64,000 bases of DNA from S010-25 sp964441285 (GTDB lineage: Bacteria > Pseudomonadota > Gammaproteobacteria > SZUA-229), in contig CAYTUK010000002.1 of assembly GCA_964441285.1 (NCBI GenBank), positions 196,820-260,819 of the forward strand. The letters are read 5' to 3'. This document shows, in pieces, positions 1-8,756 of the stretch. Within the stretch, counting starts at the first letter, position 1. Every line of letters starts with the position of its first letter. Under the pieces are notes generated by a model that saw only the letters and a list, made by a program, of their open reading frames with translations, was not told the origin of the DNA and searched no databases. The position numbers and the translations under genes were made by a program.

Positions 1-651
1 GGTATCTGGGTCGACAAACTGATTTTCTGGTTTTACCCAGATACCTCACAGGCTATCATTGGCCCATTGCGCGCTTCTTTAATTTACGACCTGCCCATCT
101 TTTTAGCCTATCTATCCATTATTCCAGGTATGGCGGTTTTTCTGGTACGTATGGAAGCCGATTTTGCCGAGCAGTATGATCTGTTCTATACCGCCATCCG
201 TGAAGGTGACACTCTGCAACGCATCTATTATCGTAAAGATCGAATGATTTATACCGCACGCCAGGGCATTTATGAAATTTTCAAGGTGCAGGGAATTACC
301 GTTGTTCTGCTGTTGCTGTGGGGGCAGGATATTCTCGGTGCCATTGGCATTTCACCACTGTATGCGCGACTGTTTTATATTGATGTGGTCGGGGTCAGTG
401 TACAGGTATTGCTACTGTCGATTATGAATGTTTTGTTTTATCTTGATGGCCGGCGTATTGCGCTGTTTCTCAGCCTGCTGTTCCTGCTCTCCAACGCCCT
501 GTTTAGCTGGCTCAGCATTCAACTGGGCGCATCGTTTTTTGGTTACGGCTTTACCCTGGCAATGGCATTAACCAGTCTGGTCGGACTGGCTCTGCTCTCA
601 CGTAAAATGAACCGTCTGGAATATGAAACTTTTATGTTACAGGGGGCATAA
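1..651 (+). CDS. pelG: PelG, Pel exopolysaccharide export membrane protein (3' part)
   Basis: The frame is open from base 1, so the gene begins outside the window and only the last 216 codons are present. The visible part contains several hydrophobic segments and resembles the C-terminal half of PelG, the polytopic MATE/Wzx-like inner-membrane protein of the Pel polysaccharide machine. Recognisable stretches are YDLPIFLAYLSIIPGMAVF, a soluble piece with YYRKDRMIYTARQGIYEIFK, and FYLDGRR between membrane segments. PelG is normally the last gene of pelABCDEFG, and here it is followed by a convergent operon, which fits. Identification rests on memory of the family. Confidence 0.85.
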   Translation, partial: GIWVDKLIFWFYPDTSQAIIGPLRASLIYDLPIFLAYLSIIPGMAVFLVRMEADFAEQYDLFYTAIREGDTLQRIYYRKDRMIYTARQGIYEIFKVQGITVVLLLLWGQDILGAIGISPLYARLFYIDVVGVSVQVLLLSIMNVLFYLDGRRIALFLSLLFLLSNALFSWLSIQLGASFFGYGFTLAMALTSLVGLALLSRKMNRLEYETFMLQGA

Positions 652-706
652 AGCAACTAGATACCACAGCGTAGGCTTTTTATGCGACTCAGTATTCAGT
701 TGCTTT
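650..706. terminator. Possible bidirectional hairpin between pelG and hyfI
   Basis: A 9-bp perfect inverted repeat (AAAGCAACT at 650-658, AGTTGCTTT at 698-706) encloses a 39-base loop just after the pelG stop. The convergent hyf operon ends at 827. There is no long T tract, so the terminator role is a guess. Confidence 0.3.
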
Positions 707-826
707 CTACCGGATAAAATTACTCATATTTTCAAAGCGGTTCATCCTGTATCTTGTCGCTAACCCGGCCAGGAGCGCATGGAGACCCACTGCTTCCCCC
801 GTCAACTATCCGTAAGGAGCCGCTAA

Positions 827-1333
827 TTATTTCTGCTGTAACAGGCAAAGAATGGCTCGAAGAATGACAGCGGGTGCAGGGGGACAACCAGAGATGATTA
901 CATCCGGCCTAAGCACTTTATCAACCCCTCCCACTACGGCATAAGAGCAACCAAACTCACCACCATTCACCGCACAGTCACCCATTGCAATTAACCATTT
1001 TGGCTCAGGCGTTGCGACCCAGACACGTTGCAAGGCGGCTTCCATATGGCGTGTTACCGGCCCAGTAACCAGTAAAGCATCGGCATGCCTGGGGGAAGCG
1101 ACAAAACGCACACCAAATCGCTCGATAGCATAAAACGGGTTATTCAACGCATTGAGCTCCAATTCACAGCCATTGCAGGAGCCCGCATCGACTGCGCGTA
1201 TCGACAAACTTCCAGCAAACCGTTTATTGACGAGTGAGCGTACTTCGATACCCAGCGCTTCCAGTGATGCATCCATTGCAATGGTTTCGGTAACAATGCC
1301 AGTCTGGCGAATTTTATTGAGTATTTTTAACAT
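827..1333 (-). CDS. hyfI: Hydrogenase-4/Ehr-type small subunit (NuoB/HyfI-like)
   Basis: This 168-residue protein belongs to the NuoB/HycG/HyfI family, which carries the terminal [4Fe-4S] cluster of complex I-like and group 4 hydrogenase complexes. The four expected cluster ligands are visible: C53 and C56 in SCNGCELEL, C120 in AMGDC and C150 in SGCPPAP. So the electron-carrying subunit looks intact although the large subunit next to it lacks metal-site cysteines. It is the last gene of the operon, 9 bases after hyfG. Its partner is the HyfG-like protein in the peripheral arm. Confidence 0.85.
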   Translation of the reverse strand: MLKILNKIRQTGIVTETIAMDASLEALGIEVRSLVNKRFAGSLSIRAVDAGSCNGCELELNALNNPFYAIERFGVRFVASPRHADALLVTGPVTRHMEAALQRVWVATPEPKWLIAMGDCAVNGGEFGCSYAVVGGVDKVLRPDVIISGCPPAPAVILRAILCLLQQK

Positions 1334-1342
1334 GGCTTTTAT

Positions 1343-2935
1343 CTACAGATCATGTCCAGAATAAGAGCCGTTAACCGATTTATTACACACTGGGAAATCC
1401 GCCACAATATTACCATCGATTAACTGTTCCAGTGCCGGCCAGTTTAACCAGCTTGGGTCACGAGCGTAAAAACGTGCGACTTTACCGTTAGCATCAAATT
1501 GCACATAACTGATAATTTCACCACGCCAGCCTTCTACCATACCAATCCCTTCAGTCCGACTAAGCGATGTTTTCCACCGGCTAACGAGCCTTCCATCAGG
1601 CAACTGTTGCAACAGTGTCGCCAGCATTTTTATTGAATGTATAATTTCATCAACACGCACCTGTAGCCGAGTTGCCACATCGCCCTGACTGTAACAGGGA
1701 GATTCAACGGTTAAATGATTATAGGGCGCATAGGCGTGATCCCGGCGTAGATCAAAATCAATACCACTGGCCTTGCCCACATAACCCACCACACCGAGCT
1801 TTTTTGCCAGCGCCGGGGTCAACAAACCGGTCCCCAGTAACCGGTCTTCCAGTGACGGGTTATCATTAAGCAGCGGGGTCAACGTATCCAGTTCGTGTTG
1901 TAACCAGCGGTGTTGCTGTTGCAGCTCAGCTATTTGTGGTTTCGACACATCCACATCAACACCACCGGGAATGACCGTGTCCATTAACAGGCGATGATGA
2001 AACAGACGCATCTGGGTGCGCTGCCAGATCTCACGCAACCGCCCAAACTGACTATTCGCAAACGCAAAACCCACATCATTACAGATAGCACCAATGTCAC
2101 CCAGATGATTCGCTATCCGTTCACGTTCTGCCAGCAGGGCACGTATGTAGATTGCCCGCGCTGGTACCACCACCCCGGCAGCACGTTCCATCGCCATGCA
2201 GGCTGCCCAGGTATGGGCCACGGTGGTATCACCAGAAATACGGCCAGCCAGTTTTGCCAGCCCTTCGGCATCACGGCCTTCAGCAATTTTTTCGATGCCC
2301 TTATGGGCATAACCCAGGCGTTCTTCAAGCTTCAGGATGGTTTCACCAACGGCCTGAAAACGGAAATGTCCAGGCTCGATAATGCCGGCATGGATTGGGC
2401 CCACCGGGATTTCATACACCGCAGCACCCTGCGCCTGGAAAAAAGGATAATCACTGTCCGGCGGAGTTTTTTCCAGCTTATTGCCCGGTCTTACAGGAAA
2501 GTTTTTACGCAAAGGGAAAACTTCTTCTGACCACGCCTGGTGCCGCATCCAGCGTCGACCATCAGGATGATTACTAAATAACACACCATACATATCCTGG
2601 ATATGTCGTTCCGGCCGATTAGCCGCCGGATATGTCGGTGTATGCGAAGGCAGTACCGGGCTATGTAGTTCCAGCGGTGCGCGCACCACCAGATAATCAC
2701 CCTGCTTTTCAAAGCAGGCGTAAAGTAACAGGGTTTCTTCATCTTGTTGCAACGCCCAGACAGCACACCAGCGTATCGCCTGAGCATACGCCACTTTAGC
2801 AAAATTCCCCCAGTCCTCAATATCCAGGTGCAGCGTATGCGCCGGTGCCAACACTCTAACCGAACCATGATGCAGGAAAATAGATTCATCTTCACAATGC
2901 GCAATCAATTCAGATAACCAGTCAAACCGGCTCAT
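1343..2935 (-). CDS. hyfG: NiFe-hydrogenase-like large subunit lacking the NiFe cysteines (NuoCD/HyfG-like)
   Basis: The 530-residue protein has an N-terminal NuoC-like part (about 1-165, with RPERHIQDMYGV) fused to a NuoD/hydrogenase large-subunit part. True NiFe enzymes have a CxxC pair in each half. Here the N-terminal site reads GRISGDTTVAH (231-241) and the C-terminal site reads NGSYSGHDL at the end, with no CxxC at either. The subunit therefore should not bind NiFe, and the complex fits the Ehr group (energy-converting hydrogenase-related complexes, which are known to lack these ligands). The start ATG overlaps the hyfF stop as ATGA. What it oxidises or reduces cannot be read from sequence. 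Confidence 0.85.
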   Translation of the reverse strand: MSRFDWLSELIAHCEDESIFLHHGSVRVLAPAHTLHLDIEDWGNFAKVAYAQAIRWCAVWALQQDEETLLLYACFEKQGDYLVVRAPLELHSPVLPSHTPTYPAANRPERHIQDMYGVLFSNHPDGRRWMRHQAWSEEVFPLRKNFPVRPGNKLEKTPPDSDYPFFQAQGAAVYEIPVGPIHAGIIEPGHFRFQAVGETILKLEERLGYAHKGIEKIAEGRDAEGLAKLAGRISGDTTVAHTWAACMAMERAAGVVVPARAIYIRALLAERERIANHLGDIGAICNDVGFAFANSQFGRLREIWQRTQMRLFHHRLLMDTVIPGGVDVDVSKPQIAELQQQHRWLQHELDTLTPLLNDNPSLEDRLLGTGLLTPALAKKLGVVGYVGKASGIDFDLRRDHAYAPYNHLTVESPCYSQGDVATRLQVRVDEIIHSIKMLATLLQQLPDGRLVSRWKTSLSRTEGIGMVEGWRGEIISYVQFDANGKVARFYARDPSWLNWPALEQLIDGNIVADFPVCNKSVNGSYSGHDL

Positions 2936-4419
2936 AACACATGACTCCCGGTGATCAGCCAGGTCGCCTGATCAAACCATTTTGACAGAAAATCCGGGAT
3001 ATACAGACCCAGCCACAATACCAGCGCAAGCTGCAGGATGACCGGCCACATATTTGCTCGCACCGGTTGCTGACCTTCTGGTACTTCACCATAAACCATC
3101 GGCTGTAGATGCCGAAATAAACCCGCAAAAGCGATACCCAGGCCCAGCAATAAGGGCAACGTCAGCCACGGATGGCTTTCCATTGTCGCAGATAACAGTA
3201 AGAATTCACTGGTAAATACACCAAAAGGTGGGAAGCCAGCAATAGCCGTGGTGCCGATTAATAGTCCCCAGCCGACACTCGGCTGGGTCATAATCAGACC
3301 ACGAATATGCTCCATGGCCTGTGTCCGGGCAATGTGGCAGGTATGACCCACACTAATAAAAATTGCTGATTTGGTTAATGAATGCACGGTCATATGCAGC
3401 AATGCACCAAACGTCGCCAATGGAACCCCTAACCCGAAAGCAAACGTCATCAGCCCCATGTGCTCAATCGAGGAATAACTGAATAAGCGTTTAATGTCCC
3501 GTTGCCGATGCAATAACAAACTCGCCACCATAAATGACAACAGACCAAAACCCATCATCAGATAACCGGCAAGGTGAGGATTATGGCCTGATACACCACT
3601 GGCAAGCGCGCCATCAGTGAGAATTTTTACCCGCACCAGTGCGTATAACCCAACATTCAGCAATAAGCCGGACAAGACTGCCGATATCGGTGTCGGGCCT
3701 TCAGAATGTGCATCGGGTAACCAGGTATGCATTGGGACCAACCCCACTTTAGTCCCGTACCCCACCAGCAGAAAAACAAATGCAATCGCCATAATAGCCG
3801 GACGCAGTTCTCCCTTATGTTCCACCAGCACCCGCCATAGCAATGCCTGTTCTGGATTAGGCACGGCATGCGCCGCAGCAAAATAAATCAGCACCGTACC
3901 AAAAAGGGCCAGGGCAAGACCCACACCACAGATAATAAAATATTTCCATGCGGCCTCCACTGATTCCGGAGTGCGATACAGGCTAACCAGCAAGACCGTG
4001 GCCAGTGTCGCCCCTTCTAACGCGACCCATAACACACCCAGATTATTGGTGCTCAATGCCAGTTGCATGGTAAATAAAAAACTCTGATAGCTGGCATAGT
4101 ACAACCGCAAACGCGACTGGCTCAAACGTCCATGCGTCTGCTCATCCGACATATAGGCGAGCGAGAAAAAGGCTGTCGTAGCACCGATCAAAGCTGTTAA
4201 TACAATCAGGTAGACATTAAAGCTATCAATATAAAACTGGCCGTCAATCTGCCCCTGTGAGCCTTGTTGTAAAACCACCCAGGCCAGCCAGAGACTGGAA
4301 AAAAACGAGCCAATGGACACTACGACATTGAAATGCCCAGCATATTTATGCTGGCCAAACAGAGCCTGCAAGCCCGCACCCAGCAATGGCAGTAACAGCG
4401 TCAGCGTCAGTGCAGTCAC
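2932..4419 (-). CDS. hyfF: Antiporter-like membrane subunit HyfF
   Basis: A 495-residue multi-spanning protein of the NuoL/M/N-MrpA/D family. It carries proton-channel family stretches such as YGTKVGLVPMHTWLPDAHSE (conserved Lys in a discontinuous helix) and HMTVHSLTKSAIF. Its length fits HyfF rather than NuoL. It would be an ion-pumping unit of the membrane arm. It starts with GTG overlapping the hyfE stop (GTGA), and its own stop overlaps the hyfG ATG, so translation is coupled on both sides. Confidence 0.87.
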   Translation of the reverse strand: MTALTLTLLLPLLGAGLQALFGQHKYAGHFNVVVSIGSFFSSLWLAWVVLQQGSQGQIDGQFYIDSFNVYLIVLTALIGATTAFFSLAYMSDEQTHGRLSQSRLRLYYASYQSFLFTMQLALSTNNLGVLWVALEGATLATVLLVSLYRTPESVEAAWKYFIICGVGLALALFGTVLIYFAAAHAVPNPEQALLWRVLVEHKGELRPAIMAIAFVFLLVGYGTKVGLVPMHTWLPDAHSEGPTPISAVLSGLLLNVGLYALVRVKILTDGALASGVSGHNPHLAGYLMMGFGLLSFMVASLLLHRQRDIKRLFSYSSIEHMGLMTFAFGLGVPLATFGALLHMTVHSLTKSAIFISVGHTCHIARTQAMEHIRGLIMTQPSVGWGLLIGTTAIAGFPPFGVFTSEFLLLSATMESHPWLTLPLLLGLGIAFAGLFRHLQPMVYGEVPEGQQPVRANMWPVILQLALVLWLGLYIPDFLSKWFDQATWLITGSHVL

Positions 4420-5090
4420 TCATCCAGCTCCGAAAGTCGGTTTAATTTACTGACATCAAGTGAATCGATACTGTCACGAATATGGAAGAAAAACACCCCA
4501 AAGATTACCGCTGCAACCAGTACATCAAAGGCCACACCAAGCTCGACAACCATCGGCATACCATGTGTGGCAGAAACTGCGGCGAAGAATAGACCATTTT
4601 CCATTGACATAAAACCGACTACCTGTGACACCGCTTTATTCCGGCTCACCAGCATCAACATACCCAGCAACACCACAGACATGCTGATCGCAATGGTATT
4701 ACGCGTAATGGACACCGCCAGCAATTCGACAGGCTGCACCACGTAATAACAGAAAATAACCAGTGCCGTTGCAACCATCAAAATCAAGACTGGATGCTTA
4801 ACGGTATGTGCTTCCTTATCCAGATGCATACGTTTTACCAGCCGACGTAATAGCCAGGGGATAAACAAAGCCTTTAAGCATAGGGTTAATACAGCAGAAA
4901 TGTATAAATGGTATTGCCCCGTATCGAAGGCGACCAGTGCAGCAGTCATTGCTACCAGTGCGCCCTGCCAGGCAAAAGCATGAATAATCGCCACAACACG
5001 AGTCTGTGCCAGCAAGGCAAATGAAGTGAATAGCACCAGTGCCGCCAGCAATAAAATCGCCTGTTGATACAAAGGCAATGAAGCGGTCAC
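4416..5090 (-). CDS. hyfE: Hydrogenase-4 membrane subunit HyfE
   Basis: A 224-residue protein with about seven hydrophobic segments, resembling HyfE, a NuoK/MrpC-related subunit. The C-terminal piece MVVELGVAFDVLVAAVIFG followed by HIRDSIDSLDV is typical of HyfE. The start is a GTG placed directly after the hyfC TAA stop with no gap. It sits between hyfC and hyfF as in known hyf operons and probably forms part of the proton path of the membrane arm. Confidence 0.85.
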   Translation of the reverse strand: MTASLPLYQQAILLLAALVLFTSFALLAQTRVVAIIHAFAWQGALVAMTAALVAFDTGQYHLYISAVLTLCLKALFIPWLLRRLVKRMHLDKEAHTVKHPVLILMVATALVIFCYYVVQPVELLAVSITRNTIAISMSVVLLGMLMLVSRNKAVSQVVGFMSMENGLFFAAVSATHGMPMVVELGVAFDVLVAAVIFGVFFFHIRDSIDSLDVSKLNRLSELDE

Positions 5091-6035
5091 TTAATTGATC
5101 TCCAGAATAATATGACTTAATAGACCGATGACTGAAAAGGTCAATGCCAGCGCCAGAAATGCCGGCACCTGAAACAGGCGCATTTTAGTCAGTACGGTTT
5201 CACCAACTGCCAGCACAACACCAAGAACAGTTAGCTTCATCATAATGGCAACCAGGGCAATCAGCAGCGAGATAGCATCAATTTGCACGGCTATCCCCCA
5301 GGGGAAAAATATATTGGCAATCAACACGGCATAAAGCATTAATTTAAGTTGCGCCGCCCACTCGATTAACGCCAGGTGTCTGCCACTGTATTCGAGAATC
5401 ATGGCTTCATGAATCATGGTTAACTCAAGATGAGTGGTTGGATTGTCCACAGGAATCCGACCCGTTTCGGCAATACCAACCAGCAATAAACTCAAAAAAG
5501 CAAACAGCAATGAAGGCCGCAGCACCAGACCTTCACCCAGTAAGAAGCTGATAACGGTGGATAAATTAGTACTTGATGCGACCATTGCCAGCGTAAATAC
5601 TGCCATTAACATAGCGGGTTCTGCCAGTGCCGAAATAGTCATTTCACGCGACGACCCCATACCGCCGAATGCACTACCGACATCCAGTCCGGCAAGTGCC
5701 AGAAAAAAACGTGCCAGTGCAAAAAAACCGGCTAATACAATCACATCAGCAATCGCCGCCGTTGGTAAACGAACCGCCAGCAGAGGCACCACCACCGCAG
5801 CCATTAAGGTTGCCGCAGCAACAATATAAGGTGTCAGTCTAAAAATCGGTGAAGCCTTATGCGCCATCACCACCTGTTTACTAAATAACCGCCGTAAATC
5901 CCGATACGGCAACAACAATCCTGGTGAACGACGATTCTGCAACCAGCATTTAACGCGTTTCACCCAGGCAGCAAATAGTGGTGCAAAAACAACAAATAAT
6001 ACCGCCTGGCTTAACGCTAAAAACCAGCCGCTCAT
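5091..6035 (-). CDS. hyfC: Membrane anchor subunit HyfC (NuoH-like)
   Basis: This NuoH/HycD/HyfC-family protein is the membrane subunit that docks the peripheral arm. I start it at the ATG at 6035, whose ATGA overlaps the hyfB stop, giving 314 residues beginning MSGWFLALSQ. The longer open frame upstream lies wholly inside hyfB and encodes an implausible leader. Family stretches include LLLPYRDLRRLFSK near the N-terminus, GMGSSREMTISALAEP, and TGRIPVDNPTTHLELTMIHE with the acidic residues of the NuoH quinone-side loop. Confidence 0.88.
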   Translation of the reverse strand: MSGWFLALSQAVLFVVFAPLFAAWVKRVKCWLQNRRSPGLLLPYRDLRRLFSKQVVMAHKASPIFRLTPYIVAAATLMAAVVVPLLAVRLPTAAIADVIVLAGFFALARFFLALAGLDVGSAFGGMGSSREMTISALAEPAMLMAVFTLAMVASSTNLSTVISFLLGEGLVLRPSLLFAFLSLLLVGIAETGRIPVDNPTTHLELTMIHEAMILEYSGRHLALIEWAAQLKLMLYAVLIANIFFPWGIAVQIDAISLLIALVAIMMKLTVLGVVLAVGETVLTKMRLFQVPAFLALALTFSVIGLLSHIILEIN

Positions 6036-8071
6036 GTGATTAACCACAACAATAACAGTAAGGTAGCAAAAGAATACATTAGATAGTGCTGTAAATGACC
6101 GGTTTGAATTCGTCCCACTCGACGCACAACTACATGCAGCAGCCTGGCCACCGGCAGATAAAACCAGCGCCACACTACATCTTCTACCTGTAGTTGGTAA
6201 CGGATTGATTCAGGCTCCAGTTCAAGCTGGCATCGAGGCTCCGACTCAATGCTTTCCTGCAACCGCCAGACAGGGGTAAAAATGCGCTGTACCGGCATGG
6301 AAAATGCCGTGGCGGTATATTGCATACGTGGTGATAATGGACCAAAACCACAGTCCCAGACATCATCATGCACTTTTTTCACCTTACCACGAGGCAGCAG
6401 CACAAAGTACACCAGCGCCCAGGCCGCAAAAGCCAGCAGAACCCCCAGCAAAACCAACGGCGCACTATAGGAGGCGGTCTGGGCGGAAACCGGCGTTAAC
6501 CACAACCAGCCTTTGGCCGTGGCAGTCTGCAATTGATAACCGGTAAGACTGTGACTAACCCGGCTCAATGCCGCCACCGTCACTGTCGGAAACACTCCCG
6601 ATAGCAGACATAATAGAGCCAGAAATCCCTGTGCCCAGACCATCCCTCGGCTGGCTTCACGACTACGCCGTGTCCGCCGCGTTCTCGCCCTGCCCAGAAA
6701 AGCAATGCCGTATAGGCGCACAAAACAGGTAGCAGCCAATGCGCCGGTGAGTGCCAGCACGACAGCCGCAATAGGAATAATCGCACGCAAAACACCGCTA
6801 GACAGAGTCCCTGCCTGCAACGCAGACTGAAACGTCAGCCATTCAGATACAAAACCATTAAATGGTGGCAGTCCCGATATACTGATGCAGCCAACAAGGA
6901 AAAATGCACCTGTCCACGGCATCCGCGCCAGTAACCCACCCATACGCTCAAGGTCTCTTTCATGGCTACGCTGCAAGACCGCACCTGCGCCCAGAAACAG
7001 CAAACTTTTAAATAATGCATGATTGAGCGAATGATAAAGCGCAGCAACCAGCCCCAGCACACCCAGCAAAGGCAAACCACTACCAAAAAATATCAGCGAG
7101 AGCCCCAGACCAATAAAAATAATACCGACATTTTCCACTGATGAATATGCCAGCAGCCGTTTCATATCGGTTTGTAACAGGGCATAAAGCACCCCGTACA
7201 GCGAGGTAATACTGCCTATTGTTAGCACAACAACGCCCCAGCTCCAGTGAACATTCCCAATCAGATCAAAGGTGAGTCGGATAAAACCATAAATAGCCAC
7301 CTTCAACATAACACCCGACATGAGCGCCGAGATATGGGAAGGTGCAACCGGATGAGCTTCAGGTAGCCAGAGATGCACCGGTACCAGACCGGCTTTCATC
7401 CCGAAACCCAGTAACCCCAGACCAAACGCAATACTTGACCAGGTTAATGTCAGGGGAGCCGCACGCATTGCGTCAAAGGTAAAACCATGACCAAAACCCG
7501 CCAGCACGCCAAAACTCAGCAAGATGGCCAGCGCCCCGATTTGTGCCGTCAACAGGTAAAGAAAAGCCGCGCGCCGGTTCGCTGCATGCTGATGCTGATA
7601 AGCAACCAGAAAATAACTCGACAGTGACATCAGCTCCCACGCCACCATAAAAACAAACGCATCATCAGCCAATACCACCAGGTACATGCCGGTAACAAAC
7701 AGGCCGGTAAAAAGTCCCAGCACGGACAGCGGCTGTTTGCCGTGTTCATATCCACGGACATAACCCGGTCCATATAAGCTCACCGTAAACACCACTACAC
7801 CAACCAGCATTAAAAAGAATCCTGCCAGTGGATCCAGGCGTAAATGCCAGTGCAACCAGGGCAGACCGAGAGCAAACAGAAATGACTCGCTCTTCTCATG
7901 CCACAGGGCATAAGCGCCCATACCCGCCGCAAGGATTCCACTTAGACCAAGCAGGGGGAAAACCAGCAGGCGCATAATAGCGGGTTTTTTATCGACAATA
8001 AGTGCTGCCAGCGCAGATGCCACTGGCAGCAATAATACGGCAAGCAACAACGATGAAAGGGTAAGCAGCAC
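6032..8071 (-). CDS. hyfB: Antiporter-like membrane subunit HyfB
   Basis: A 679-residue NuoL-like subunit (E. coli HyfB is about the same length) with many membrane spans. Stretches such as WELMSLSSYFLVAYQH, MKAGLVPVHLWLPEAHP and HSLNHALFKSLLFLGAGAV carry the charged residues of the family. The start codon is GTG at 8071. It is the first gene of the operon hyfB-C-E-F-G-I. No ferredoxin-like hyfA or hyfH and no NiFe maturation genes occur in the window, which agrees with the missing NiFe site in hyfG. Confidence 0.88.
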   Translation of the reverse strand: MLLTLSSLLLAVLLLPVASALAALIVDKKPAIMRLLVFPLLGLSGILAAGMGAYALWHEKSESFLFALGLPWLHWHLRLDPLAGFFLMLVGVVVFTVSLYGPGYVRGYEHGKQPLSVLGLFTGLFVTGMYLVVLADDAFVFMVAWELMSLSSYFLVAYQHQHAANRRAAFLYLLTAQIGALAILLSFGVLAGFGHGFTFDAMRAAPLTLTWSSIAFGLGLLGFGMKAGLVPVHLWLPEAHPVAPSHISALMSGVMLKVAIYGFIRLTFDLIGNVHWSWGVVVLTIGSITSLYGVLYALLQTDMKRLLAYSSVENVGIIFIGLGLSLIFFGSGLPLLGVLGLVAALYHSLNHALFKSLLFLGAGAVLQRSHERDLERMGGLLARMPWTGAFFLVGCISISGLPPFNGFVSEWLTFQSALQAGTLSSGVLRAIIPIAAVVLALTGALAATCFVRLYGIAFLGRARTRRTRRSREASRGMVWAQGFLALLCLLSGVFPTVTVAALSRVSHSLTGYQLQTATAKGWLWLTPVSAQTASYSAPLVLLGVLLAFAAWALVYFVLLPRGKVKKVHDDVWDCGFGPLSPRMQYTATAFSMPVQRIFTPVWRLQESIESEPRCQLELEPESIRYQLQVEDVVWRWFYLPVARLLHVVVRRVGRIQTGHLQHYLMYSFATLLLLLWLIT

Positions 8072-8307
8072 CTTAAGCGACCTGATTAAGACTTATATCT
8101 ATCGCTCTACACGTTAAGAGAATATATAAAAAAAATACGCCGCAATTAAACGCGTCAACAGTATAAAAGCGGGCGTTGAGCTTACCTGAATATACCGGCA
8201 GCGTAACCTGGATGCGAGGTGTTTTTTGCAGCCATTCCGGGAATAAACAGCATTTATGAGCGAGGTACGTTGATTGGTTATTTTTCACCGAGAAAGTTTA
8301 CACCTTT

Positions 8308-8313
8308 AGTATA
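8308..8313 (-). promoter_or_regulatory. Possible -10 box for the hyf operon
   Basis: On the minus strand TATACT is preceded by TGTATT but has only a weak -35 (GTTTTT, 17 bases away). It would give a leader of about 230 bases before hyfB. The 8072-8518 gap otherwise shows only the rpmE promoter and no convincing gene. Confidence 0.2.
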
Positions 8314-8424
8314 AATACATGCAATTGACAAAAAACCTGCTCCAGTTCTACGCTTTCGCCCTTTGAGGATTTATGCCCAATTTAGACTATTTCAGACTCA
8401 TTTCATCCTGGACAAGCCCCCAGC

Positions 8425-8453
8425 TTGCAAGGTTATAGCTTTAACGGTAGAAT
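8425..8453 (+). promoter_or_regulatory. Sigma-70-like promoter of rpmE
   Basis: TTGCAA (8425-8430) and TAGAAT (8448-8453) are 17 bases apart, the optimal spacing. The rpmE start follows about 66 bases downstream. Confidence 0.55.
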
Positions 8454-8518
8454 GCGTTCCCTGTTTTTTTCGGCCTCAAACTGGCTGCATCAGCTAAAAC
8501 AATTTACTGGAAATTATC

Positions 8519-8728
8519 ATGAAAGCAAATATCCATCCAAAATACGAAGACGTTAACGTGAAGTGCAGTTGCGGTAATGCATTCACCACACGCTCCACTT
8601 ACAGTAAGGATGAGATGGTGATTGACGTTTGCTCACAGTGCCACCCATTTTACACCGGCAAGCAGAAAATTCTCGACACTGCGGGTCAGATCGACAAGTT
8701 CAACAAACGTTTTGGCAATAAAAAATAA
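8519..8728 (+). CDS. rpmE: 50S ribosomal protein L31, zinc-binding form
   Basis: The 69-residue protein begins MKANIHPKYEDV and contains the L31 signature with zinc ligands C16 and C18 (CSCG) and C38 and C41 (CSQCHPFYTGKQ), ending FNKRFGNKK. It is therefore the zinc-containing (C+) paralog rather than the zinc-free YkgM type. It is a component of the central protuberance of the large ribosomal subunit. A sigma-70-like promoter lies just upstream and a strong terminator just downstream. Confidence 0.97.
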   Translation: MKANIHPKYEDVNVKCSCGNAFTTRSTYSKDEMVIDVCSQCHPFYTGKQKILDTAGQIDKFNKRFGNKK

Positions 8729-8756
8729 AAGCTTAAACCTGAAGACATCAAACCTG

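Noticed and set aside
5434..5829. 131-codon frame opposite hyfC
   Set aside because: Antisense shadow of a well-supported membrane protein gene.
8073..8288. 71-codon frame upstream of hyfB on the minus strand
   Set aside because: It starts with GTG without a ribosome site, has no family features and lies in the presumed leader of the hyf operon.
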